Assembly: GCF_007747655.1 (NCBI RefSeq) | Contig: NZ_CP036274.1 | Span: forward strand, 682,001-746,000 | Length of the DNA stretch: 64,000 nt | Origin: Anatilimnocola aggregata | GTDB lineage: Bacteria; Planctomycetota; Planctomycetia; Pirellulales; Pirellulaceae | Direction of reading: 5' to 3' | Shown: positions 1 through 8,583 of the stretch, piece by piece | Numbering within the stretch: the stretch's first letter is position 1 | Layout of the letters: each line of letters starts with the position of its first letter | Translations under genes and position numbers: made by a program | The notes under the pieces: model-generated | Seen by the model: the letters and a program-made list of their open reading frames with translations, nothing else | What the model was told of the DNA's origin: nothing | Databases searched by the model: none

Positions 1-1027
1 GCGCGGTGGGCAAGACGACAATCGGCGCGTCAAGGCCGCCGGCCAGTTCCAAAAACTTTTCGGCAACGGGTTTCGGCATTCCACCGCCGCCGACAATCAC
101 CAGTGAACCTTGCTTCACTTCGGGCGTGGGCCATTTGGTGGGCAAGTAAGCTTCCGTCGCGCGCGCTAAGGCAGCGCGGCGGAGTGAGACCAGGTCGTGA
201 GTATCGCCGGCCTTCAACACCACTTCGCGCAGCGGCCGGCCAGTTCCAGCTGGCAACAGCACGGTCGCCGTCGACTCGCCGATGACTTCCAACTTGCGTC
301 CGCGGACGACGACCGCTGTCTTTTCATCGATCCCGACACCCCACAGCCCGGGCTTCTGCTCGAGCGCTTTCAGCAATCGTGGCATCCGTTTGCGGGCGAC
401 GAAGTGTTGATCGACGATGGCCCCGGGAAGCAGGTCGAAGCCTGTGGCCATCTCGGGTACGACCTTGCCGCCGCCGATCATCACGCGACTTTGAATCGCC
501 GCGCCGGCACTGGCTCCGCCGATCAGACCGCCGCGTTTCAGCAGGTTGTACAGTTCCGTTTCGACTTTTGTGTTCAGGTACGAAGCGGCATGCAGATTCT
601 GATTGGAGCCGAAGAACCAGACAGCGGTGGCTTCTTGCAGCGGCTTCACAAATTCGTCGCTGTTGGCTTCGGCCGCTTCGCGGGTGTGAAAGATTGTCAG
701 GCTTTTGGGCTCGTACTTGCGCCACGGTTCGATGTATTTCAGTTCGAACTCCGGCGTGTCTTTCTCAAACTCATAGCGCGGGCGCGAGGTGGGAATGATC
801 ACCAGCCTGGCGTTTTTGCCGCCGGCGATTTGCATGAACCGCGCGCGAATCCCGTCGTCCGCAGGTACTCCGCCGCCACTCACAATGAGTGTGCCCGGAA
901 TGCCCGCGGGATCGACCAGCGAGAGGCTGTTCAGCGGCGAGATCGGCAGATTCTCGGCTGCCAGAGCAAGCGTGGCAGTCGAGAGCAGGCCGATGAACAG
1001 CAGCGAAGCGGAGAAGCGTGAAGACAT
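1..1027 (-). CDS. Cyanophycinase-like S51 peptidase, truncated by the window edge
   Basis: The minus-strand frame starts at ATG 1027 and is open to the window edge, so the C-terminus is missing. Residues 1-24 form a signal peptide ending ALA, so the protein is probably exported. A peptidase S51 domain follows. It has a nucleophile elbow GGASAGAA with Ser near residue 173 and a downstream DQHFVARKRMPRL segment typical of cyanophycinases and related serine exopeptidases. Near the edge a new block begins (SLVIVGGGGMPKP), which resembles the start of the first domain (TLIVSGGGVPADD). This suggests two S51-like domains in tandem. The real substrate is unknown; planctomycete members need not act on cyanophycin. 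The fold assignment is firm and the duplication likely. Confidence 0.85.
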   Translation of the reverse strand, partial: MSSRFSASLLFIGLLSTATLALAAENLPISPLNSLSLVDPAGIPGTLIVSGGGVPADDGIRARFMQIAGGKNARLVIIPTSRPRYEFEKDTPEFELKYIEPWRKYEPKSLTIFHTREAAEANSDEFVKPLQEATAVWFFGSNQNLHAASYLNTKVETELYNLLKRGGLIGGASAGAAIQSRVMIGGGKVVPEMATGFDLLPGAIVDQHFVARKRMPRLLKALEQKPGLWGVGIDEKTAVVVRGRKLEVIGESTATVLLPAGTGRPLREVVLKAGDTHDLVSLRRAALARATEAYLPTKWPTPEVKQGSLVIVGGGGMPKPVAEKFLELAGGLDAPIVVLPTA

Positions 1028-1038
1028 TGTATTCACCT

Positions 1039-1108
1039 GTAGCGTGGGCTTTAGCCCACGTTGTGTTTGATGCCAGGTGCGTGGGCTGAAGCCCACACTA
1101 CTAAACTA
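1039..1108. repeat. Double-hairpin intergenic repeat, family A copy 1
   Basis: Two near-perfect palindromes (CGTGGGCTTTAGCCCACG at 1043-1060 and GTGGGCTGAAGCCCAC at 1081-1096) are separated by about 20 bp. They are preceded by GTAG and followed by ACTAG. The same architecture occurs at 56953-57018. The right-hand CTA is the stop codon (read as TAG on the minus strand) of the adjacent M50 protease gene. Confidence 0.85.
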
Positions 1109-2206
1109 GCGGATGGCCATGACTTCGGGGGTGAGGCAAACGATGGGGATGATCAGTGATGCCCAGCCCAGGATGATGCGGGGCCAGCCGAGTGGCACTG
1201 TGTCGTCGCTGGTTGGCGGGTGGTCCGTTCCCATCAGCATCACCAGTAAGGCCATCAAGATCAACATTGTGTTGCCGGTGTAAGCAAAATACGCGAACGT
1301 AAGGACCATTAACCCGCGGGCGAGCCAATGGGCACGGCGGCCGAGCAGGCAATAGGTAATGTGGCCGCCGTCGAGTTGACCGACAGGGAACATGTTCAGG
1401 CCGGTGAAGAAGAGGCCCGTCCAACCTGCCATGAGGTAGGGATTCAACTGGCCGAGCCAAGCGCCTGATTTCCAACTGCCGGGATGGGCGGCCTGCAGCC
1501 ACCAATCCATTAGCAGCGGCGGTTTGACTGAGACGATGCCGTAAGCGGCCTCTTGCAGATCGAGTTGTGTGATGCCGAGCCAAAGCACGGGAATCGCCAC
1601 GATGAGGCCGGCGAGTGGACCGGCGATGCCGATATCGAAAATCTCACGACGGTTGGCCTTCCCGCCTTCCATGACGATCACGGCACCCATGGTGCCGATG
1701 GGAGATAGAGGGAATGGAATCACCAGCGGCAAGGTGGCTCGCACGCGATAGATCATGGTCATCACGAAATGTCCCATTTCGTGCGCGAGCAGAATGCCGA
1801 GCAAACTGCACATGAAAGCCAGCCCCGTGGGCCACTCCGCCAGAATGCTCCGCCGCAAAGGCGTCAGGTTTAGCTGGTTAAGACAGGCGGTGAGGACATC
1901 CTGCGGCCACCAGTGACTACAGCCAGCAATAAAGATGCTCACGCAACTGAGCAGGAATAAAATCAGGGGCAAACGCACGGCATAGTAAATGGTGCGAGGA
2001 CCAGCTGCGGCGCGATCGTCCCCCGTGATGTCGGTGACGGCACTCGGTTCGTAACGGACGGTTCCGTCGTCGCTCACTTGAGGCTGCGCGGCATCATGCA
2101 CGTCGGTGGTACTCGCCAGCAGGGGCGTCGAGGCTGGCGCAGGCGAATCGGTAGGCTTAACGGGGTCCATCATTCCAGAATAGCCGAAGACCCGCGCGGT
2201 CACCAT
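1106..2206 (-). CDS. Site-2 protease family (M50) integral membrane metalloprotease
   Basis: This is an intramembrane zinc protease of the M50 family. Members cut membrane-bound regulators or process precursors within the bilayer. Numbered from the ATG at 2206, HEMGH lies at 142-146 and supplies two zinc-binding histidines and the catalytic Glu. NMFPVGQLDGGH (271-282) supplies the third ligand in the usual NxxPxxxLDG form. At least five hydrophobic segments surround these motifs. An acidic, Pro/Ala-rich cytosolic N-terminus of about 70 residues precedes the first membrane segment. Internal ATGs at 2173 and 2170 (MMDP) are plausible alternative starts. The gene stands alone on this strand behind a repeat, so no target can be inferred. 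Confidence 0.9.
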   Translation of the reverse strand: MVTARVFGYSGMMDPVKPTDSPAPASTPLLASTTDVHDAAQPQVSDDGTVRYEPSAVTDITGDDRAAAGPRTIYYAVRLPLILFLLSCVSIFIAGCSHWWPQDVLTACLNQLNLTPLRRSILAEWPTGLAFMCSLLGILLAHEMGHFVMTMIYRVRATLPLVIPFPLSPIGTMGAVIVMEGGKANRREIFDIGIAGPLAGLIVAIPVLWLGITQLDLQEAAYGIVSVKPPLLMDWWLQAAHPGSWKSGAWLGQLNPYLMAGWTGLFFTGLNMFPVGQLDGGHITYCLLGRRAHWLARGLMVLTFAYFAYTGNTMLILMALLVMLMGTDHPPTSDDTVPLGWPRIILGWASLIIPIVCLTPEVMAIR

Positions 2207-2326
2207 GCGGGCGCGGGCTCGGCCTGATCCAGCTCGACGCGATAGCGAGGGTGATGCGCAATCGACCGTTCGCAGCTCGAACGATGCGACCTCCGGAACC
2301 TGAGATTTGACGGTGAATATCTGCTC

Positions 2327-2359
2327 ATTTAGCTCCCTCGCTGACGCGTCGGGCTAAAT
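2327..2359. repeat. Hairpin with CCTCGCTGACGC core, family E copy 1
   Basis: ATTTAGC (2327-2333) and GCTAAAT (2353-2359) are perfect inverted arms around a core TCCCTCGCTGACGCGTCGG. A related core, CCTCGCTGACGCTTCGGG, recurs at 53161-53178. The hairpin lies between two minus-strand genes, about 10 bp beyond the stop of the sugar isomerase gene, where it could act as a transcript-end structure. Confidence 0.55.
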
Positions 2360-2368
2360 AGGAACGGA

Positions 2369-3286
2369 CTATCGTCCGATGAACTGCCGCAAGTAGATGG
2401 CACTCTGCCGCAGCGAGCGTTGGCGGGCTTGCAACGAGTCTTCATAGGCCCGGTCTTCGACTTCGACACAGACCGGCCCACGGTAGCCAACCTCACTGAG
2501 CACCGAGAAAAAGCGACCCCAGTTCACATCGCCCAGGCCCGGCAATTTAGGGGTGTGATATTCGTTGGGATGAGCGAGGATGCCGACGTCGTTCAACTTG
2601 TGCTGGTCGATCCGGACGTCCTTGGCATGCACGTGAAAGAGTTGGTCCTTGAACTCGCGCAGCGGCTGCAGGTAATCCATCTGCTGCCAGATCATGTGCG
2701 ACGGATCGTAATTAAGTCCGAGGTGTTCGCTGCCCAAATCGTTGAACAAGCGCCGCCAGATCTTAGGCGAAGTGGCGATGTTCTTGCCACCGGGCCATTC
2801 ATCTTTCGTAAACGACATCGGGCAATTCTCGATGCCGATCTTCACGCCCCGCTCTTTCGCCAAGGCGACGATCGGCTGCCACGTTTCGATGAGGCGAGGC
2901 CAGTTGTCGTCGACCGATTTCGTCCAGTCGCGGCCAATGAAGGTGTTTACCCGCGAGAGGCCGAGTAACGGCGCAGCAACGATTACTTTCTTGAGATGTT
3001 CCACGCATTTCGCCGCTTCGGCAGCATCCGGCGAAAGGGGGTTCGGATAATACCCGAGCCCGCTGATCTCGACCCGCGCGGTCGTCAGCACTTTGTGCAC
3101 CTCGCTCGCTTTTGCCGGCGTCATATCCGTGACATCGATGTGCGTCACACCGGCGTAACGTCGTTCGGCCTTACTTACGGGCCAGCACATCACTTCGATA
3201 CATTCGAAATCATTCTCGGAGGCAAACGCAGCTACTTCGGTGAGCGAGAGATCGGCGAGAATGGCGGTGACAAAACCGAGCTTCAT
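2369..3286 (-). CDS. Sugar phosphate isomerase/epimerase (AP endonuclease 2-like TIM barrel)
   Basis: The 305-residue protein fits the xylose-isomerase-like TIM-barrel superfamily, a common length for this group. The N-terminus [15 protein letters not shown] with ECIEVMCWP is the first strand and helix pair. Metal-ligand-type motifs follow: GIENCP in the middle, [10 protein letters not shown], a VHAKD strand and a C-terminal VEVEDR. Such enzymes isomerise or epimerise sugars or inositol derivatives. The upstream neighbour on the same strand (3390-4547) is a Gfo/Idh/MocA dehydrogenase, a pairing very common in planctomycete carbohydrate and inositol catabolism. The two may be co-transcribed across a 100-bp gap. 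The exact substrate cannot be read from the sequence. Confidence 0.88.
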   Translation of the reverse strand: MKLGFVTAILADLSLTEVAAFASENDFECIEVMCWPVSKAERRYAGVTHIDVTDMTPAKASEVHKVLTTARVEISGLGYYPNPLSPDAAEAAKCVEHLKKVIVAAPLLGLSRVNTFIGRDWTKSVDDNWPRLIETWQPIVALAKERGVKIGIENCPMSFTKDEWPGGKNIATSPKIWRRLFNDLGSEHLGLNYDPSHMIWQQMDYLQPLREFKDQLFHVHAKDVRIDQHKLNDVGILAHPNEYHTPKLPGLGDVNWGRFFSVLSEVGYRGPVCVEVEDRAYEDSLQARQRSLRQSAIYLRQFIGR

Positions 3287-3389
3287 TTTTTCTGACTCCC
3301 AATGCGATCAACGATGAACGAGTTCTGAGTTCTCAGGCAAGCGCTTGCGAAGTTCTGGTCTCAGAACCTAGAACGCAGATCCATCCCAC

Positions 3390-4547
3390 TTAGACCTCAA
3401 CCCAACCCCTTGACGCATGACTCCTCAGAATCGCTTCGCAGAGCAGAATCTCGCGATGCCCTTCCGCCAGGGTGGGATATGGTTGCGCCGCGCTAGTGGC
3501 CGGCTTATCGAGACTGCCGTAGAAGGAGCGAAATAGTTGCTTGAAGGAATCGGAAAAGCCTTCGTTGTGTCCGCCAGGGTAGGCTGCGATCCCGCGCGCT
3601 AGCGGAGACAATAGTGCTGGATCGCGCACGAGCAGTTCGCTGGCTCGGTCGCGCTGACCGATCCAAAGTTCGTTCGGGCGTTCGCTGTTCCAGGCTAACG
3701 ATTCACTTCTTCCGGCCAATTCGTAACGAATGCAGTTCTTGCGGCCGGCCGTTGTTTGCGAAACGTGTAGATTTCCTTTCGCGCCGCTGGCGAATTGCAG
3801 CAGGATATTGCCGGCATCTTCGGTATCGATGGAGACTTCTTCGTCGTGCACGGGGGTCGCGCGGTCCGCTTGAAAGGTTTCGACACTCGTCATGCCCCGC
3901 GGTCGCTTGCGAATCGGATGGACCGTTTGCAGGTCGGCACACACACTCGTGACTTCTTCGGCCATGATGAATTGAATCAGGTCGAGCCAATGCGTGCCGA
4001 TATCGGCAATTGCTCGCAGCGGACCACCTTCGCTGGCCAGTACGCGCCAGTTGAAGTCGGTTTCGTGCAGCAGCCAATCTTGCACGTACGAGCCGGTGAC
4101 GTGCAGCAACTTGCCAGCTTCGCCCGCTAGCACTCGCGCACGCGCTTCGTGACAGAGCGGATAGAAGCGAACGTTGTAACAGACCCCGGCATGCAACCCG
4201 GTCTCAGCTGCCAACTTCACCAGGTCGGCAGATTCCTGCGACGTCATGGCTAGCGGTTTTTCGCAGAGCACGTGCTTGCCCGCTCGCAGGGCCGCAGCTG
4301 TTTGCTCGGCGTGATAGCGATTGGGGGAAGTGACGTGAACCGCCTGCACCCGGGGATCGTACAGCAGTTCGTCCAGCGACGCATAGCCCCGCGGAATGCC
4401 ATATTTCTCGGCCGCAGACTGCGAGCGCGCCGGCGACGAACCGAGAATTCCCACCACCTGCTGGCCCGCGCGGCGGAGTGCTTCGAGATGGATGGGCCCG
4501 ATAAAGCCCGTGCCGATCAGGGCGACGCCAAACGACATTGACACCAA
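3390..4547 (-). CDS. Gfo/Idh/MocA family NAD(P)-dependent oxidoreductase
   Basis: The 385-residue protein has a Rossmann N-terminus (VALIGTGFIG, residues 8-17) and the family signature CEKPLAM (EKP at 96-98), whose Lys takes part in catalysis. The C-terminal alpha/beta domain includes a GTHWLDL segment with the catalytic His region. The start is ATG 4547 or the internal ATG at residue 4 (MSFGVAL), which gives the more usual N-terminus. The family oxidises or reduces sugars, inositols and related polyols. It is adjacent to a sugar isomerase on the same strand and divergent from the exported protein at 4660, with 112 bp between them for promoters. Confidence 0.9.
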   Translation of the reverse strand: MVSMSFGVALIGTGFIGPIHLEALRRAGQQVVGILGSSPARSQSAAEKYGIPRGYASLDELLYDPRVQAVHVTSPNRYHAEQTAAALRAGKHVLCEKPLAMTSQESADLVKLAAETGLHAGVCYNVRFYPLCHEARARVLAGEAGKLLHVTGSYVQDWLLHETDFNWRVLASEGGPLRAIADIGTHWLDLIQFIMAEEVTSVCADLQTVHPIRKRPRGMTSVETFQADRATPVHDEEVSIDTEDAGNILLQFASGAKGNLHVSQTTAGRKNCIRYELAGRSESLAWNSERPNELWIGQRDRASELLVRDPALLSPLARGIAAYPGGHNEGFSDSFKQLFRSFYGSLDKPATSAAQPYPTLAEGHREILLCEAILRSHASRGWVEV

Positions 4548-4659
4548 GCCTCCGTTTGTTGCAGGCTACTGTAGCGTTTTACTTGCGACAGACTACTCGC
4601 ACGCAGCCTAGCAATCACTGGCACCAGCGACAAGCAAGCTCACCACGGATGATTCGAGC

Positions 4660-5487
4660 ATGAACTCTCTCCACTTCTTTTGCTCGTTGCTGGGTTACGT
4701 TGCGCTCTGTTGCCTATTCCCTTGCTCCATCCTGGCCGCGGAAGTAGAGCCCGAGTCTGCATTCACACCGTCAGAAGGATTTCAGACCTGGGTGACCGAG
4801 ATCGTCCGCGATCAACTTCCCGAAGATTATGAGAAGAGCAAGAACTGGGGAAACACGACCCGCACCTTCGCTGGCTGGAAGGTCGAGCGCGATGGCCTGA
4901 AGATCGAAACTCGCCGTCGCTGGAAAGAAGCGAACGACGGCACGTGGACTCGCTATCGCGTTACGCCTCTCAATCCCGATAAGCACTTCGCGGTTCGCGT
5001 GGAGAAACTCGAACAGCTTGAAGGGAATAGAATTCGCCTGCAACTCACAGCGATCTCGAAGCTAAGGCTCTTCGGGCGGATGTCTCAATGGGAGCATGGC
5101 GTGCAACTGCTGAGCACAAGTGCCGAAGCTGATGCCAAAGTCCGCGTACGCGGCACTGTCGAGATCGCGCTCAAACTCGATCCGACCAAGTTCCCGCCAG
5201 ATGTTTTCATCGTTCCAGAAGTCACCGACGCCGATTTCGCGATCACCGAATTCGAACTGCGCCGCCTCGGACAGTTCGATGGCCCGCTGGTTCGTTCACT
5301 CAGCGATGATACCCGTGCCATGCTCGCCGACGAACTGGCTGCGCGCCGTCCCAAACTCGTCGCCAGCTTGAACAAGAAACTTGCCAAGCAGCAGGACAAG
5401 TTGAAGTTCTCGTTCAGCGACTTGCTCAAATCGGAATGGGGCAAGTTCGTCCCCGCCGATTTGTCTGCCGACGAAAGTGAAAAATAG
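4660..5487 (+). CDS. Exported protein of unknown function
   Basis: This is a 275-residue protein I do not recognise. Residues 1-27 look like a Sec signal peptide (hydrophobic core, then ILAAEVE), so it is probably periplasmic or surface-located. The mature part is charged and predicted mostly beta up to about residue 190. It has a repeated pattern of strand-forming segments (KHFAVRVEKLEQ, IRLQLTAISKLRLFG, KVRVRGTVEIALKL). The C-terminal third is helical and rich in Lys, Ala and Leu. No catalytic motif is visible. It is a single-gene unit, divergent from the oxidoreductase at 3390-4547 and convergent with the DUF454 gene. Confidence 0.7.
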   Translation: MNSLHFFCSLLGYVALCCLFPCSILAAEVEPESAFTPSEGFQTWVTEIVRDQLPEDYEKSKNWGNTTRTFAGWKVERDGLKIETRRRWKEANDGTWTRYRVTPLNPDKHFAVRVEKLEQLEGNRIRLQLTAISKLRLFGRMSQWEHGVQLLSTSAEADAKVRVRGTVEIALKLDPTKFPPDVFIVPEVTDADFAITEFELRRLGQFDGPLVRSLSDDTRAMLADELAARRPKLVASLNKKLAKQQDKLKFSFSDLLKSEWGKFVPADLSADESEK

Positions 5488-5501
5488 AAACTGCTGCGAG
5501 G

Positions 5502-5942
5502 CTAAGCGGCCATGCGCAGTTTGTTGCTGCGGCCACTCTTGATCTTGGCCGTGTCGGCGGTCGCATCCTCACTCACGGCACGTCGTACCGTCGGCAAACG
5601 ACAGACCACAATCACGGCGACGAGCCCGCCGAGTAGTGACACGCCCAGCGGAATGCTGAGCTGCGGATTGAGCGTGAACGTGATGACCGGGGTGGCGAGC
5701 GCCAGACAGAGCGCCGCGAACTTGGCAGCGGGGCGCATGCCGCGATGTTGTTCCCAGTCGCGAAGCACAGTCCCGAGCAGCGGTAGGCGACGCAGGCGGC
5801 GCAAGGCCCGATTGCTGCTGCGGGCAAAGCAGGCCGCAGCCAGCAGCACGAAGGGAGTGCACGGCAACACCGGCAGCACTGCTCCGGCCAAGGCCAAGAG
5901 CACGCAGCAACCGCCGGCGATCATCAAGATGGCGCGCATCAT
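5502..5942 (-). CDS. DUF454 (YbaN-like) inner-membrane protein
   Basis: The 146-residue protein matches the small YbaN/DUF454 family: a first membrane segment (residues 5-36) rich in Leu/Ala with PVLPCTPFVLLAAACFARSS, a basic loop RRLRRLPLLG, and a conserved stretch around DWEQHRGM. Two more hydrophobic segments follow (73-120). Family members are short inner-membrane proteins with no assigned activity. The gene is convergent with the exported protein at 4660-5487, with only 14 bp between stop codons, and divergent from folC. The family call is secure and the function unknown. Confidence 0.85.
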   Translation of the reverse strand: MMRAILMIAGGCCVLLALAGAVLPVLPCTPFVLLAAACFARSSNRALRRLRRLPLLGTVLRDWEQHRGMRPAAKFAALCLALATPVITFTLNPQLSIPLGVSLLGGLVAVIVVCRLPTVRRAVSEDATADTAKIKSGRSNKLRMAA

Positions 5943-6162
5943 CGGTTTGCCCCTCAGTCATCGCCGGCCCGATCTGCCCAATCGTGCGCGATCACTCTTT
6001 CAGAATATCGGCAAGCGGGCAAGTGAAACTAGATGGGGAAAATCCCGAGACTGGGACGGTCGTAGCGATTTTGCCGCGATTTTTGCCTACCCGGCACGAC
6101 AGCTGGCAACCTCACGGGTAGGATAACAACCTTCGCTCGTCTGTCCCTGGTCGCCAAACCCT

Positions 6163-7557
6163 ATGCCCGCCACGCTTGCCGTCGTCGATCGCGATTCGGC
6201 TCTGGAATTTCTCTTCGGTCGCATCAATTACGAGCGGACGACGCAAATCCCCTATCGCACCGGCGGGCTCAAGCTCGAGCGGATGCAGCAGCTGCTGCAA
6301 ATTGTCGGCGACCCTCACATCGGCATGCCCGTCGTGCATGTGGCGGGAACCAAGGGGAAGGGCTCGACGGCGACCATGGTCGCCCGCATCCTGCAAACTG
6401 CCGGCTATCGCACCGGGCTTTATACTTCGCCCCATCTCGAACGGCTCGAAGAGCGGTTCGTCATCAACGGGCTGACGTGCAGCGAACCGGAGTTCGTTCG
6501 CCTGGCGGCCGACCTGCAAGCCGCCACTTATCAACTCGAAGCGCGCGACCCGCTCAATCGCACGCCAACTTTTTTCGAAATCACCACGACGATGGGGCTG
6601 CTCCACTTTGCCCGCTCGCGGGCCGACGTTGTCGTGCTAGAAGTGGGACTCGGTGGTCGGCTCGATTCGACCAACATCTGCCGCCCTACGGTGTGCGCAA
6701 TCACGAGCATCAGCTTCGATCACGTTCGGCAGTTGGGTAACTCACTGGCCGCGATCGCGCGCGAGAAGGCCGGCATTATCAAGCCCGGCATACCAGTTGT
6801 TTCGAGCGTCTGCGAAGCCGAACCGCGTGAGGTAATCGAGCGTATTGCTGCGGAACAGAACTCCCCGTTGATTCAGCGGGACGTTGATTTCACCAGCTCG
6901 ATTCTTACGGATCAACAGTCAGCTGCCACGCAGTTGCTTTATCGCGAACCTGGCGGACCCGCTGCTGCCAGTTATCAACTGGGGCCACTTCCGATCGGCA
7001 TGATTGGCGAACATCAGGCCCTCAATGCCGCGACGGCAATCGCTACTGTCCGGCAACTGCCGCACCAGCGGTTTACGATCCACGATGCCGCCATTCGCCA
7101 GGCCCTGTGGGAAGCGAAGTGTCCCGCGCGCGTCGAAGTCCTGCAGCAGCGGCCGACAGTGATTGTCGATGTCGCTCATAATGTGGCTTCGATCGCGGCA
7201 TTGATCGAGGCACTCACGCAGCGTTTCATCGCGCGGCGGCGGATCCTGGTGTTTGCGAGCAGTCGCGACAAAGACACCAGCGGCATGTTGAAACTATTGC
7301 TCCCGAAGTTCGATCACGTGGTGCTGACGAAGTTCGTCAACAATCCACGCGCGGTCGAGCCCGAAGAGTTGCGTGTGTGGGCCCAGCAGGCGCTCCTTGG
7401 CAGCGGTCACTCGCCGCAGCTTGAATTGACTGCTGAACCCCAAGCCGCATGGCAACGCGCTCGGGCACTGGCCCAAGCCGATGATCTCGTTTGTATCACC
7501 GGCTCGTTCTTTCTTGCCGCGGAATTGCTCCCCACACTGCATCAGGCCTCCCCATAA
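6163..7557 (+). CDS. folC: Bifunctional folylpolyglutamate synthase / dihydrofolate synthase
   Basis: This Mur-ligase-fold enzyme adds glutamate to dihydropteroate or folates using ATP in the cytoplasm. The 464 residues match the family length. Visible motifs are the P-loop GTKGKGST (62-69), followed by the YTSPHLERLEERFVING loop and the VVLEVGLGGRLDSTN segment. An SFDHVRQLG metal-site region is present, as are REKAGIIKP and, in the C-terminal domain, DVAHN (the family DGAHN-type glutamate-binding site). The start is ATG 6163, directly before the conserved N-terminal helix. No other folate genes are nearby, so it is probably its own unit. Confidence 0.95.
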   Translation: MPATLAVVDRDSALEFLFGRINYERTTQIPYRTGGLKLERMQQLLQIVGDPHIGMPVVHVAGTKGKGSTATMVARILQTAGYRTGLYTSPHLERLEERFVINGLTCSEPEFVRLAADLQAATYQLEARDPLNRTPTFFEITTTMGLLHFARSRADVVVLEVGLGGRLDSTNICRPTVCAITSISFDHVRQLGNSLAAIAREKAGIIKPGIPVVSSVCEAEPREVIERIAAEQNSPLIQRDVDFTSSILTDQQSAATQLLYREPGGPAAASYQLGPLPIGMIGEHQALNAATAIATVRQLPHQRFTIHDAAIRQALWEAKCPARVEVLQQRPTVIVDVAHNVASIAALIEALTQRFIARRRILVFASSRDKDTSGMLKLLLPKFDHVVLTKFVNNPRAVEPEELRVWAQQALLGSGHSPQLELTAEPQAAWQRARALAQADDLVCITGSFFLAAELLPTLHQASP

Positions 7558-7802
7558 CGATTTCAATCGTTCTTGATCGTCCAGAAAGCATGCTGAACGC
7601 GTGCGAAGCACGCCAGCGGGCCTTGTTCGCAAAAATGCCGGCAAAACAAGCGTATTTCAATTTGTTTTCGCTTGTGGCGCGCAGCTTGCATAACTACGAA
7701 TTCGTGACGGGAACCCAACAGCCGTCAGCGAGGCCTGTGACAAGAAACATTCGTTGCCAGCGCCTGCCTCGATGCTGCAACAGTCGATTAGGAGTTTCCA
7801 TC

Positions 7803-8066
7803 ATGAAACAGTTCACTTTTGGTTTGATTGCCGCGCTCGGTTTGGCCTTCGTCGGTTGCACACAGAGTGTGCCGGATGCAGCCCGCGATGTACGCGAGGC
7901 CGAAAAGGCAACCCAGGAAAATGTGAAAGAAGAAGTTCGCGACGTCCAAGATGCAGCCATCGAAGGCAAGAAGAATGAGTTGGAAGAGAAACGCGACCTG
8001 GAAGATGCCAAGAAGGCTGAGATCGACAAGGTTAACGACTCAGTCCCCGCTCCGGTCAATCCGTAG
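7803..8066 (+). CDS. Small predicted lipoprotein with charged helical body
   Basis: An 87-residue product starts at ATG 7803, where AGGAG (7790-7794) gives a well-spaced ribosome binding site. An upstream in-frame extension was discarded because it lacks this site. Residues 1-19 form a signal peptide with lipobox AFVGC, so Cys19 is the likely lipid-anchor residue. The rest is almost wholly charged (Glu, Lys, Asp, Ala) and should form one long amphipathic helix, recalling small lipoproteins that tether envelope layers. The very high Glu/Lys content makes homology searching unreliable. No specific family was recognised. Confidence 0.75.
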   Translation: MKQFTFGLIAALGLAFVGCTQSVPDAARDVREAEKATQENVKEEVRDVQDAAIEGKKNELEEKRDLEDAKKAEIDKVNDSVPAPVNP

Positions 8067-8226
8067 TTCGGCGTTAAATACATAGGTGAGTTCGGCGTAC
8101 TCCCAAAAGAGGGACGCTGGCTCATCAACCAAGTTCTGCCCTATGATTGGCAAGTTCGCTTGTTAATTGTGGGGCAGTTCTTTTTTGCGCATCAGCTTGC
8201 TTACGATTCGCAGCAGGAGTGCTACC

Positions 8227-8532
8227 ATGCCCCGCGGTGATAAATCCAAATACACCGATAAGCAGAAGCGGCAAGCTGAGCACATTGCCGACAGCTACGA
8301 AGATCGCGGCACTCCGAAGAAAACCGCCAAGGCCCGCGCTTGGGCTACTGTCAATGCCATGACTGGCGGCGGCAAGAAGTCTGGCTCGGGTGTGGGCAAA
8401 AAGGTAAACAAAGCCCCGGCGAAAAAGGGTGGCAAGAAAGGTGGCGCGGCCGCCGCTGCTCGTCCCAAAGCGGCCCGGGTAAAGTCTGCCAAGAAGGCAG
8501 CAGCCACGCGCGCGAGACGAAAGAAGACGTAG
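8227..8532 (+). CDS. Small basic protein: plasmid-stabilisation-like N-terminus and histone-like tail
   Basis: A 101-residue product starts at ATG 8227, eight bases after AGGAG (8215-8219). The first about 55 residues (MPRGDKSKYTDKQKRQ, AEHIADSYEDRG, ARAWATVN, GGGKKSGSG) match a short family that databases often name plasmid stabilization protein, without strong experimental support. The remaining half is an Ala/Lys/Gly/Arg-rich tail resembling histone H1 and bacterial Hc1-like tails, which suggests nucleic-acid binding. The fusion of a conserved head to a low-complexity basic tail is the notable feature. No toxin or partitioning partner is adjacent. The gene is chromosomal by context, so the plasmid label should not be taken literally. 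Confidence 0.75.
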   Translation: MPRGDKSKYTDKQKRQAEHIADSYEDRGTPKKTAKARAWATVNAMTGGGKKSGSGVGKKVNKAPAKKGGKKGGAAAAARPKAARVKSAKKAAATRARRKKT

Positions 8533-8583
8533 TCCATAAAATCGCGCCGCTTGTGCGTAGCCTTTGGTCAGCAGCCGATTAAA

